Shown piece by piece: positions 15,901-22,759 of a stretch of 50,881 nucleotides of DNA. Position 1 is the first letter of the stretch; each line of letters starts with the position of its first letter. This stretch comes from Mycobacterium pinniadriaticum (GTDB lineage Bacteria > Actinomycetota > Actinomycetes > Mycobacteriales > Mycobacteriaceae): NCBI RefSeq assembly GCF_026242045.1, contig NZ_JAPJDO010000040.1:1-50881 (forward strand), in the 5' to 3' direction. The position numbers were made by a program, and so were the translations under genes. The notes beneath the pieces were generated by a model. It had not been told where the DNA came from. It did no database searches and was given only the letters and a program-made list of their open reading frames with translations.

Positions 15901-16686
15901 CTACGCCAGGCCCAACCGCTGCAGACGCTGCTGCGCACGCCGCTCAGACTCCGCAGCCGCCCACCTCGACGCCTCCGCGTAACCCTGGAGCGACATCTTC
16001 ATCCCGGGCACCCTGCCCTCCAGGTGCCGCAGCTTCATTGTGAACTCACGCCCCAAGAGTTCGCTCACCGCCCAGGATGCATCCGACACAAGACCATCCG
16101 GCAACGCCGCACGCCCCAACTGCGCCGCCAACTCGACATCTAGCCCAGCGACATGGCCAGCCAGAACTTCCACCCACGCGCCCGACTTCACATCCTCATC
16201 GGTCACCTGCGGCGGCCCGGCATGCGCAGGATCAGACACCACGGCAGCAGCTTGGGAACGACCAGAAGCCGACGACCCGAGCTGCCGATCACCCAGGAGC
16301 GCGGCCACCGCCAACATGAGCTCGTGGACCGCGCCCGCCAGTTCCGCAACCTGGGCCCGGAACGGCAATTCGCGCGCCTGCTCGAAGGTTCCGGACTGCA
16401 CCGGCGACACCACCCGCATTCCCCCGAGCCGCCCCGAGAACATCACGGTCATCTCGGCAGCCAGCGGAGCGCACATCCCACGGACCTCACCGCTCAGCGA
16501 GAAGTCCCCGACGTACTGGACCGACAAGCCTTTGCGCCGCCGCTCACGCGCAACATCTTGAGGGTGGATCGTCGGAACCAGCTGGGGCCGCGGGTGACTC
16601 GGTTTGGCCGGCTCCTGGCCGTGCTGAGGCGGGAACGGCGCTGAGATATACCACTCGGTCGGCTTCTTCGACTTCACGACCTTCAC
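15901..16686 (-). CDS. Hypothetical protein of the late operon
   Basis: A 261-residue protein with a basic, Pro-rich N-terminus (residues 1-50), a beta-rich middle (LSVQYVGDFSLSGEVRGM), a long Ala/Leu helix near residues 105-135 (LAGAVHELMLAVAALLG) and a charged helical C-terminus (SRWAAAESERRAQQRLQ). The GTG start overlaps the upstream stop as GTGA. I do not recognise it. Its length and position beside a putative virion protein would suit a capsid or scaffold component, but no fold-diagnostic motif is visible. Confidence 0.45.
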   Translation of the reverse strand: MKVVKSKKPTEWYISAPFPPQHGQEPAKPSHPRPQLVPTIHPQDVARERRRKGLSVQYVGDFSLSGEVRGMCAPLAAEMTVMFSGRLGGMRVVSPVQSGTFEQARELPFRAQVAELAGAVHELMLAVAALLGDRQLGSSASGRSQAAAVVSDPAHAGPPQVTDEDVKSGAWVEVLAGHVAGLDVELAAQLGRAALPDGLVSDASWAVSELLGREFTMKLRHLEGRVPGMKMSLQGYAEASRWAAAESERRAQQRLQRLGLA

Positions 16687-16910
16687 GACGCCACCACCTC
16701 ACGCAACTGCGACACCAGCCGGGTGATCGAGGCAGGCGAGAGCTGACGGCCCTCGGCGGCAATGGAATTGCGAAGCCGGCAGTACGCCAGCGCATCGCGG
16801 CACTCAGCGACCCGCGGGTCATCGTCAGGGACGCCGCGGGACTTCAGGGCACCCAATCGCCCTGACACATGCGACATCTCGATGGAATCCGGTGAGAGAG
16901 TCACGGTCAT
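16683..16910 (-). CDS. Small hypothetical protein of the late operon
   Basis: A 75-residue soluble protein. It is helical, with SGRLGALKSRGVPDDDPRVAEC followed by a second helix (DALAYCRLRNSIAAEG) and a third (ASITRLVSQLREVV), a pattern resembling short phage helper proteins. Two cysteines are unlikely to bind metal. Its stop overlaps the next start (GTGA at 16683-16686). No family recognised. Confidence 0.5.
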   Translation of the reverse strand: MTVTLSPDSIEMSHVSGRLGALKSRGVPDDDPRVAECRDALAYCRLRNSIAAEGRQLSPASITRLVSQLREVVAS

Positions 16911-16986
16911 AGTTGGGAAGAATAACCACAGGGTCTGACACAGTTACCCCCTAATGGGGCGACAAGGCGTTGACCTGCAACAACTC

Positions 16987-17349
16987 TCATGTGACCGGAG
17001 TCACTTCGGGGTCGTCACTCATCGGGACGTCTTCGTCGTCACCTGCGCCGGCCGCCAACGCTTCCTCGATCCATGACGGCGGCGGGCCTTCTGCAGCTCG
17101 ATACACCGCCGACCATTCCGCCAACTCGTCCGCCGAGATGCAGCCCTTGCCGACAGCCAACACGTCGCGCATCACCTGGACGTGGATCGGCCACAACGGA
17201 TCCTCAGGGCCGATGACAGTCCCGAACAGCTTCCGCACCTCTGCGACCGCAGCGGCCTGCAAATCGTCTGGGTCGAGCGCACCGCTCGTGACATCGTTGG
17301 CGATGGACATCGCCGCCTTGACTGCATCCTGCTTCGTGTTTCTGCTCAT
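16987..17349 (-). CDS. Phage-type hypothetical protein
   Basis: A 120-residue acidic protein with a clear AGAAGGGA site nine bases before the ATG at 17349. The core (LDPDDLQAAAVAEVRKLFG, then GPEDPLWPIHVQVMRDVLA and ISADELAEWSAVYRA) resembles short proteins that recur in mycobacteriophages and prophage elements next to terminase genes, from memory; function unknown. The C-terminus is very acidic and probably disordered. It sits between the small-terminase-like gene and the rest of the late operon. Confidence 0.55.
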   Translation of the reverse strand: MSRNTKQDAVKAAMSIANDVTSGALDPDDLQAAAVAEVRKLFGTVIGPEDPLWPIHVQVMRDVLAVGKGCISADELAEWSAVYRAAEGPPPSWIEEALAAGAGDDEDVPMSDDPEVTPVT

Positions 17350-17501
17350 CTCCAATATCCCTTCTGGACAGGCGGTTTGATCGATTTGGTAGCCAAAGCG
17401 CAGCCAGAACCAGGTAGATCAGACTGCTGGCGGCCAGCGATATGGCTCCGACCTGCGTTCATAGCGGTCACGGCTGGGCAACCCTCGGTGAGTGTGAAGA
17501 T

Positions 17502-17945
17502 CTAATGCTCAATTTCGACCACCTCGGCGTCGATCGCCGCCAACAGTTGAGCCTCGTAGTCGGCCAGAATCTCCGCCGCCGGCCGGAGGGTGACATTCAC
17601 GTTGACCTCCTCCGGAGCGTGTAGCCCCTCGATCTTTGCGAGCAGAGAAGTTGTTGAACGGATCTCACGTGAGTATCCGAGGACGGCAACGTCGTCGGCA
17701 CGACTCTCGGCGGCCGCCATGCCCTCGTGTAGCGCCTTTTTCGTCATTCTCAATCCGTCCGCAAGCGACCGGCGCTCGACGGCCGGCGACACCCATGTGC
17801 GCCTACAGAGGCGCTCGACCGCGCTTTGGGCCCCCTGGCGAGTCCGGTACCCGAGCTGGTCGGCCACCTCTTGCCAGGTGTGGCCCTTCGCTCGCAGGTC
17901 GGCCGCATCCTGGTGTCGCACACGAGTTTCCCGACGAGTGGCCAT
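17502..17945 (-). CDS. Small terminase-like HTH protein
   Basis: A 147-residue protein. Residues 10-45 form an HTH reading AADLRAKGHTWQEVADQLGY followed by a recognition helix (RQGAQSAVERL). The rest is helical with a conserved-looking SREIRSTTSLLAKIEGLHAPEEV, a helix-turn typical of small terminase subunits, and an acidic C-terminus. Small terminases bind pac or cos DNA and hand it to the large subunit. No large terminase is present, so in satellite fashion this protein may steer a helper phage packaging motor to the element DNA. The call rests on domain layout and position. An HTH regulator is the alternative. Confidence 0.6.
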   Translation of the reverse strand: MATRRETRVRHQDAADLRAKGHTWQEVADQLGYRTRQGAQSAVERLCRRTWVSPAVERRSLADGLRMTKKALHEGMAAAESRADDVAVLGYSREIRSTTSLLAKIEGLHAPEEVNVNVTLRPAAEILADYEAQLLAAIDAEVVEIEH

Positions 17946-18004
17946 GTCAGCAGTTTGTCAGCAGAGGGTGACAGGTCAACCGGCGTCGGCGGTCAGGTTG
18001 TGGC

Positions 18005-18086
18005 ATGACGCATATGACGCATGTTCGGTATGACGCCTTATGTGTGCGCGCGTGGGAGGAGCCAGTAAATGCGTCATATGCGTCAT
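18005..18086. repeat. Iteron inverted repeat, candidate replication origin
   Basis: 18005-18022 and 18069-18086 are an 18-bp perfect inverted repeat. Each arm contains two direct copies of the 9-mer ATGACGCAT sharing its palindromic ATAT-like join, and a fifth partial copy (ATGACGCC) lies between them at 18030-18037. The right arm runs into the last codon of the primase-helicase gene. Iterons directly behind the rep or primase gene mark the origin in phage satellites such as SaPIs. No gene lies in 17946-18082. Confidence 0.7.
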
Positions 18087-19498
18087 GGCTGGTCGGTTCT
18101 GACGGCGATTCCTGCACGCCAGCGGCCATTCTGGTCCCTGTCGGTGACTGGGTGGCTGTGGCGGTCGAGTGCGAGTCCGAACGCTTTCTGTGACATTGGT
18201 TCTGCGCCGTCGCGAATGCGCCATCGTTCCCATGCTTCGTGGAGTTGCCCGGTCGTGGCTTTGAGTACTGGGCTGCTGATTGTGCATTCGTCTTCGATGA
18301 AGCGGGCGATGGCGTCGCTGTTGCGGTGGTAGGTGTCGGTGGCGTTGCGGACGGTGGCGGGTTCGTCGAGTCCGCGGTCGAGGTATTCGCGGTAGCCGGT
18401 GATGGCCCAGGTGAGGATGCCGTCGGCTTCGAGTTGTAGGCGGGTGTCGAGTTCGTGGTCTTGTTCGTGTTCGGGGATGACGATGTCGAAGGGGATGACG
18501 CGGAGTCGTCGCCAGATGGCGGCGTCGTCGCCGGAGACTTTGGGGAGGTGGTTGGTGATCAGTAGCGGTGTGTGCGAGGGGGTGAATTCGACGAAGTCTT
18601 GGCGCATGCGGCGGGCGCGGATGGTGTCACCACCCGTCAGGCGTTTCATGGTGGCTTCGGCGAGGCGGCGGTCTTTGTCGGATTCGCTGACGACGGTCCA
18701 GCGGACGCCGCGGAGGTCCATTTCTCCGGTGGGGTGTGCGCCGTCTCGGTGCATGAAGAGGTCGGGTTCTGCGGTGGCGGCGTAGTCGCCGAGTGTGTGC
18801 CGGATTGCTTTGTCGAAGACGGATTTTCCGTTGGCGCCGGTGCCGGTGAGGATTGGGAGGACGTGTTCGCGGACTTCGCCGAGTAGGCCGATGCCGACGA
18901 GGCGTTGGAGGAAGCCGCGTACGTCGTCGTCGGGTAGTACGCGGGTCAGGAATGCCTGCCACAGCTGCGATTGGGCGTCGGGGTGGTATGCGCCGCGGCA
19001 GATCTTGGTGATGCGCTGTGCGGGGTCGTGGGGCCGTAGTTCGTGGGTGTGTAGGTCCAGGGTGCCGTTGGCGACGTTGAGTAGGTGCGCGTCGGCGTCG
19101 AGGTCGGTGACGGCGGCCGCGAACGGTTCGAGCGCGGAAGCAATGTCGAGAACGCCGCTGATGCCGGCCGCTGATTCGCACTTGCGGGCATCGGCGCGGA
19201 GTTCTTTGTCGTCGAGGCTTTCGGCGAGTGCCCGCCGTAGTTCGGCCAGCACTGCGCGTTTGGCCACGCCGCGGTCGTCAGGGCTCCAGCGGGTGCCGTC
19301 CCAGTGGTGCCAGCCGAGCCGGGTGACGTGTAGCAGCTGACCGCTGTAGCGGGCGGCGATCCGGTAGGCCATGCGGGCCTGGCCGCGGTGCACGCGTATC
19401 GGTGTCGTCGTCTGGTCGGCGGGTGAACCGTTGTGGGAGTGGTGGTTCCCGCTTGTGACGGTCGTGTCGCTGGGTGTGGGGTCGGTGGCGGCGTTCAC
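18083..19498 (-). CDS. D5/P4-type phage primase-helicase
   Basis: 471 residues from the GTG at 19498, which follows GAGGA; an overlapping GTG at 19579 would add 27. The N-terminal third is a D5_N-type region (WDGTRWSPD, LLNVANGTLDL). The C-terminal part is a superfamily 3 helicase: Walker A LTGTGANGKS, a following acidic region WTVVSESDKD, sensor LLITNHLPKV and arginine finger WRRLRVIPF. No archaeo-eukaryotic primase catalytic domain is apparent, so priming may need another protein. Equivalent genes occur in phiRv1 and in P4 and SaPI satellites, where they melt the origin. The candidate origin overlaps its 3' end. Confidence 0.85.
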   Translation of the reverse strand: MNAATDPTPSDTTVTSGNHHSHNGSPADQTTTPIRVHRGQARMAYRIAARYSGQLLHVTRLGWHHWDGTRWSPDDRGVAKRAVLAELRRALAESLDDKELRADARKCESAAGISGVLDIASALEPFAAAVTDLDADAHLLNVANGTLDLHTHELRPHDPAQRITKICRGAYHPDAQSQLWQAFLTRVLPDDDVRGFLQRLVGIGLLGEVREHVLPILTGTGANGKSVFDKAIRHTLGDYAATAEPDLFMHRDGAHPTGEMDLRGVRWTVVSESDKDRRLAEATMKRLTGGDTIRARRMRQDFVEFTPSHTPLLITNHLPKVSGDDAAIWRRLRVIPFDIVIPEHEQDHELDTRLQLEADGILTWAITGYREYLDRGLDEPATVRNATDTYHRNSDAIARFIEDECTISSPVLKATTGQLHEAWERWRIRDGAEPMSQKAFGLALDRHSHPVTDRDQNGRWRAGIAVRTDQP

Positions 19499-19582
19499 TT
19501 GTGCGTCCTCGATGGCTGGTGTACGTGACGGTGGATCCGAGGCATGGGCATGGCGGGAAACGGGGGCGGGCGGGTGCACCGG

Positions 19583-19825
19583 CTACGGGGCGCGGCTGCC
19601 GACGTTGGTGTCGTCACTGTTATTGCTCGGGTACGGCTTCAACATCGCGTCGAGGTCGGACTCCCGGATGCGCACGGGCGCCCGGTCAGAATCGCCAAGC
19701 TTGATCGCGGACAGTTTGCCGCTGCTGATCCAGTCGCGGACTGTCCACGGGGAGACGTCGAGGCGGTGGGCGACCTTATTGACGGTTAGGTACTGCTCGG
19801 CTGCAGTGGCGGAGGCGTCACTCAT
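19583..19825 (-). CDS. Excisionase-family HTH DNA-binding protein
   Basis: An 80-residue protein with the MerR-like winged HTH of the AlpA/excisionase (HTH_17) family: YLTVNKVAHRLDVSPWTVRDW, then ISSGKLSAIKLG and RIRESDLDAMLK. ATG 19825 was chosen because AAAGGA lies eleven bases upstream; another ATG at 19837 overlaps that site. This is the second such protein of the element. In P4-like satellites an AlpA homologue activates replication or excision genes, and its place next to the primase suggests such a role rather than excision itself. Confidence 0.78.
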   Translation of the reverse strand: MSDASATAAEQYLTVNKVAHRLDVSPWTVRDWISSGKLSAIKLGDSDRAPVRIRESDLDAMLKPYPSNNSDDTNVGSRAP

Positions 19826-19930
19826 GGGTGTTGGCATCCTTTCGGAGTCGTTGGGTGGGTGTGGGGCACAGTACGAGTCGGTGGTGCAGGCATTGGGTCG
19901 ACGGCTCGGGCGGTGCTAGTGGTGGCGCCG

Positions 19931-20089
19931 TCACAGGGGTGTTCGCGTCCGCAGCACGCAGGGAACGCGGCGCAATCGGCCGCGCGGTGTGATGCACCAT
20001 TGGCCGGGCCCGGCATCACACATGGGGCAGTCGCGGCGGAGTGCGTCGTACTGCTCATATGCGGCGCGGACCGGGACGCGGGCGTTCAC
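19931..20089 (-). CDS. Small zinc-ribbon protein (GTG start)
   Basis: A 52-residue gene found by reading from the GTG at 20089, whose GTGA overlaps the stop of the preceding gene. The product contains CPMCDAGPGQWC, then TPRGRLRRVPC and VLR, the C-x2-C-x7-C plus Cys/His pattern of the short zinc-finger proteins common in mycobacteriophages and actinobacterial elements. A basic N-terminus precedes it. The overlapping frame 19822-20058 on the same strand has no such pattern and is considered a shadow. The zinc site probably binds nucleic acid; partner unknown. Confidence 0.72.
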   Translation of the reverse strand: MNARVPVRAAYEQYDALRRDCPMCDAGPGQWCITPRGRLRRVPCVLRTRTPL

Positions 20090-20703
20090 CACGGCTCGCG
20101 GGTGTCGGAGTCGGCGACGTCATCGCAGCTCGGTTCGTTCGCTGGGATGCCGCGATGCTCGGCGATACGACCTCGCCACGATTTGGCGCGTGCCTCAGCG
20201 AGCATCACCCGCGTGTCCCAGTTCGATGCCTGTTGCTCGATCGCGTCCAGCAGCTGCGGCACCACGATGGTGGCGATGGTGTCCAGCGCGGCGAATGCCA
20301 CCAGGAACAGATTCCCTGTGTCGCCGCCAAGCAATGCGAAGTAGCGGTTCCGGACTTCTTCGATCCGCTCGCCGGTGGAGTCGTCGGAGCAGTCGAGCAT
20401 GTCGAACGCCATGCGGGCGCCGAACATCTCCTTGGCGATCAGGTTCGGCAGGTGCATCACCGTGCCGGTTGGTTGGCCGTCGCCGCGGTAGCAGCGAAGC
20501 GTGGACAGTTCCTCGGTCCACGGCTCGATCAGCAGGGACTGTTCGCGTGCCTCGTCGGCTTCGGCGCGGGCCTTCTCGAGTTTGGCGGGCTGATCCTCGC
20601 GGGATTTCTCGATCGCGGCGATCCGTTCGCGGAATCCGTTGGCGATGGCCAGGCCTTCGGCGATGATGCGGTCACTGTCGGTGGTGGTGGCGTGGTCAGT
20701 CAC
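20086..20703 (-). CDS. Hypothetical protein of the early operon
   Basis: A 205-residue protein from the GTG at 20703, which follows AAGGA by seven bases and overlaps the end of the DUF2742 gene by 8 bp. The N-terminal 60 residues are charged and helical (a coiled coil is likely: IAAIEKSREDQPAKLEKARAE... region), followed by a globular part (WTEELSTLRCYRGDGQPTG; YFALLGGDTGNLFLVAFAALD). The C-terminus is acidic. No family recognised. It is embedded in the replication operon between the DUF2742 and zinc-ribbon genes, so a replication accessory role is a guess. Confidence 0.6.
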   Translation of the reverse strand: MTDHATTTDSDRIIAEGLAIANGFRERIAAIEKSREDQPAKLEKARAEADEAREQSLLIEPWTEELSTLRCYRGDGQPTGTVMHLPNLIAKEMFGARMAFDMLDCSDDSTGERIEEVRNRYFALLGGDTGNLFLVAFAALDTIATIVVPQLLDAIEQQASNWDTRVMLAEARAKSWRGRIAEHRGIPANEPSCDDVADSDTREPW

Positions 20704-21043
20704 GGTGTGGTCCTTTCGGCGGGGTTGTGGGTAGCCGGCGCATCCATGGCCGTGTCGAGCGAAAAGCACTGCGCGAGTGGAGGTCTCGGGCGATCTTGGG
20801 CCAGTCGTCGGCGGATGAGACGGCGCGGCTGGCTTCGGCGCGCGCCTCCTGCGCTGTCTCCATCCGCAGGACATGGTGCTCCCCGGCGGCGGCCAAGGCG
20901 ATCAGCTTGCGAGGATCACGGTCGGGCATCGCACACCAGAGCGGGGTGCCGGCCACCGGAAGATCGTTGTACTGAGCGACCAGCTCGGTGATGAACTCGT
21001 GCACCGACCACCACGACGCCTGTTGTGAGTCGATGGCGGTCAT
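20696..21043 (-). CDS. DUF2742 protein, phiRv1/phiRv2-type
   Basis: A 115-residue protein. Residues 9-95 match the DUF2742 pattern known from phiRv2 Rv2656c and its phiRv1 counterpart, as I recall it: SWWSVHEFI, LPVAGTPLWCAM, DPRKLIALAAAGEHH, LRMETAQEARAEASRAVSSA and DDWPKIARDL. The family is found almost only in these mycobacterial elements, which makes it the best marker of the element's kinship. The C-terminus is short and basic. The ATG overlaps the upstream stop (ATGA at 21040-21043). Biochemical function unknown. Confidence 0.82.
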   Translation of the reverse strand: MTAIDSQQASWWSVHEFITELVAQYNDLPVAGTPLWCAMPDRDPRKLIALAAAGEHHVLRMETAQEARAEASRAVSSADDWPKIARDLHSRSAFRSTRPWMRRLPTTPPKGPHRD

Positions 21044-21807
21044 TCGGCCACCACCTCAGTGATAGCTGCGTGCAGCGATCCGGCCGCCTTCAACAACCAC
21101 TCGTCGTGGGGGCGAACCGTGTCGCCGATCTGCTTCCGGTTGGCGTCGAACCGGTCGTCGTCGAGCAACTTGTTGATCCGGTTCGTGATCCGGCGCATGT
21201 CCTGAGTAATCGAGCGTGCATCATCGACGAGCGGCCCGCGTCGAGGCTTCTGCGGCCGGGGAGATGATCTGTTGAAGGTGCTGCCGTCCAGACCGGTGGT
21301 CATCTGCTGATTGCGGCACTTGGTCGCGACCGTCTCGCGGGACATGTCACCCTCGGCGCGGGCCTCGACGAGTACCGCCTCGAACGCCTCGTCGTCCAAC
21401 TCGGCCATCGCCATGGCGGCCGCGGCCTCGCCGGCGTCGGTGAAGTACCCAGCCACCTCAGCGTCAGGTGTCCCAATTTGGGACAGGTCAGTAGTGACTG
21501 TGTTTTTGGAAACCCCCAGCGTCGCGGCGATGGCACGCTGCGACATGCCCTCATCGGAGAGCCAGCCGACGAGCTCTCGGCGCTTGTCCCGGTCGATCTT
21601 GATCTCGATCTTGCAGGCATCCGCGACGTACGCCGTCCATGACGCATACCCAAGCGCAAGATGTATCTGACCGGCCTTGGCCTGTTCGACCAAGTCGTAG
21701 AGCGGGCTATCATCGGGGTTATCAGCGTGGTGGCTGTGGTGGGTGGCCGTCCTGACGGGGGCGGCCTCTTCCAATTCCGGCGGCGGCCCGTTCTTTTGGT
21801 CAGCCAT
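21040..21807 (-). CDS. HTH DNA-binding protein, ParB-like
   Basis: A 255-residue protein from the ATG at 21807 (a GTG at 21816 overlapping the excisionase stop is the alternative). After a disordered His/Asp-rich N-terminus comes a helical region (LYDLVEQAKAGQIHLALGY) and a clear HTH at about residues 90-110: DEGMSQRAIAATLGVSKNTV. The remainder is helical and acidic, then basic (FNRSSPRPQKPRRGP), ending in another helical domain. The HTH resembles those of ParB/Spo0J and sigma region 4. It could bind the iterons or act as an early regulator; neither can be decided here. Confidence 0.65.
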   Translation of the reverse strand: MADQKNGPPPELEEAAPVRTATHHSHHADNPDDSPLYDLVEQAKAGQIHLALGYASWTAYVADACKIEIKIDRDKRRELVGWLSDEGMSQRAIAATLGVSKNTVTTDLSQIGTPDAEVAGYFTDAGEAAAAMAMAELDDEAFEAVLVEARAEGDMSRETVATKCRNQQMTTGLDGSTFNRSSPRPQKPRRGPLVDDARSITQDMRRITNRINKLLDDDRFDANRKQIGDTVRPHDEWLLKAAGSLHAAITEVVAE

Positions 21808-21809
21808 CT

Positions 21810-22010
21810 TCAGCACGGCACCACTGTGTTGGCGTCGAGGTACTCCGCCAAATCGCTTGCCCTGTAACGGATTCTGCGACCATCGCGGATGTATTTCGGG
21901 CCGCGGCCGAGGTGGCGCTCTTGGGATAACACCGCGGTTGTCGTGCCGCGAAGGTCGGCGACCTGCTGCGGGGTCAGCAACTCAGGAAGAGTGACTGTCT
22001 TTATGGTCAT
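21810..22010 (-). CDS. xis: Excisionase (HTH_17 family)
   Basis: A 66-residue winged-HTH protein starting at ATG 22010, ten codons into the open frame. The fold is visible as LPELLTPQQVADLRGTTTAVLS, then a basic loop ERHLGRGPKYIRDGRRIRY and ASDLAEYLD, the classic excisionase layout. No Shine-Dalgarno site precedes the ATG, and the proposed leftward promoter would give a leader of only about 7-8 bases, so it is probably translated from a near-leaderless transcript. It is the first gene of the leftward operon, as expected for directing the integrase toward excision on induction. Confidence 0.8.
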   Translation of the reverse strand: MTIKTVTLPELLTPQQVADLRGTTTAVLSQERHLGRGPKYIRDGRRIRYRASDLAEYLDANTVVPC

Positions 22011-22020
22011 GTAACGAAGG

Positions 22021-22055
22021 TTGCACCATAGTGAACGCAAGCGCTATGGTGTCAA
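22021..22055. promoter_or_regulatory. Overlapping divergent promoter pair with operator
   Basis: Rightward boxes: TTGCAC (22021-22026), 18-bp spacer, TATGGT (22045-22050), 8 bp before the ATG at 22059. Leftward boxes: TTGACA (22055-22050 on the minus strand), 19-bp spacer, TATGGT (22030-22025), 14 bp before the ATG at 22010. Both -10 boxes lie in an 8-bp inverted repeat, CACCATAG (22024-22031) and CTATGGTG (22044-22051), a likely operator. The two promoters occupy the same DNA and cannot be used together. Confidence 0.6.
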
Positions 22056-22058
22056 ATT

Positions 22059-22757
22059 ATGGCGAGTACCCGATCCGATAACCCACCCCGGAGGTCAGGT
22101 GGTGTGGTGAAGGTGACGACCGTGGAAACGGGAAGAGATCGACCGTTCTATATCGAGTGTCACGACCACGCACACAGTTACGAGGTGGCGTGGCGCGACA
22201 CACCGCAGGGGCCGGTCATCACAGACCTACGGGTCACGTCGTTCGACGGAACCCCAATAACGGTGTCGAGCCTCCGCAAGATCGTGCCTGATCGGCTGGC
22301 GCGGGCCGCGGCAGCCAAGAACGAAGAACTGAAGATCCTTGAGTGGTCTCGGGACAGGATCCGAAAGGCGCTAGAGGACGAGTTCGGCGACGAATTGCAA
22401 GCTCGCGGTGTCGATCTCAGCCACATGGAAGCAATGGCCAGGAGCGAGCCGGGCGCGGGCGGGCCGCGGCTGATTCGTCGCAAGCGGCCCAGAGGACAGC
22501 CGAAGCTGACTAACCAGGAGCTACAGCAGATCGCTGACTGGGCCCGTGCGGCAGCGGCCGAGTCCTTCGATGATGGCCTCGCTGTCCACGGGAAGATCGC
22601 AGCTCGGGCGGCGGCGGCTGAATGGCGCAGCTACTCGAAAAAGCACCTGCCGAGCTCCGAGACGGTCAAGGGCTGGATTCGCAGGTGCAAGGACGCCGGA
22701 CTCCTGGCTCCCGACTACACGCGCAAACCCCGCAACACATCAAGTGAGGACGGCTGA
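22059..22757 (+). CDS. Putative regulator upstream of integrase
   Basis: A 232-residue protein. The ATG lies 8 bp from the proposed -10 box, without Shine-Dalgarno site, suggesting a leaderless transcript. The N-terminal 100 residues form a beta-rich domain (PFYIECHDHAHSYEVAW), the middle contains a long helix with EFGDELQARGVDL, then a basic linker (LIRRKRPRGQPKL) and a helical C-terminus with LPSSETVKGWIRRCKDAGLL, like an HTH used in phage regulators. Located opposite the excisionase operon and co-directional with the integrase, 2 bp apart, it is placed like a repressor; DNA binding is inferred only. Confidence 0.6.
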   Translation: MASTRSDNPPRRSGGVVKVTTVETGRDRPFYIECHDHAHSYEVAWRDTPQGPVITDLRVTSFDGTPITVSSLRKIVPDRLARAAAAKNEELKILEWSRDRIRKALEDEFGDELQARGVDLSHMEAMARSEPGAGGPRLIRRKRPRGQPKLTNQELQQIADWARAAAAESFDDGLAVHGKIAARAAAAEWRSYSKKHLPSSETVKGWIRRCKDAGLLAPDYTRKPRNTSSEDG

Positions 22758-22759
22758 TC

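Noticed and set aside
15000..16043. Long rightward open frame of 347 codons
   Set aside because: Antisense to two leftward genes; the product is Arg/Pro/His-rich low complexity typical of a GC-rich shadow frame, with no ribosome site.
19822..20058. 78-codon leftward frame with several cysteines
   Set aside because: No ribosome site; the overlapping GTG frame 19931-20089 carries a proper zinc-ribbon pattern and a GTGA overlap.
21639..21647. Another ATGACGCAT 9-mer, same as the origin iteron
   Set aside because: A single copy inside a coding region, 3.5 kb from the iteron cluster; probably chance.
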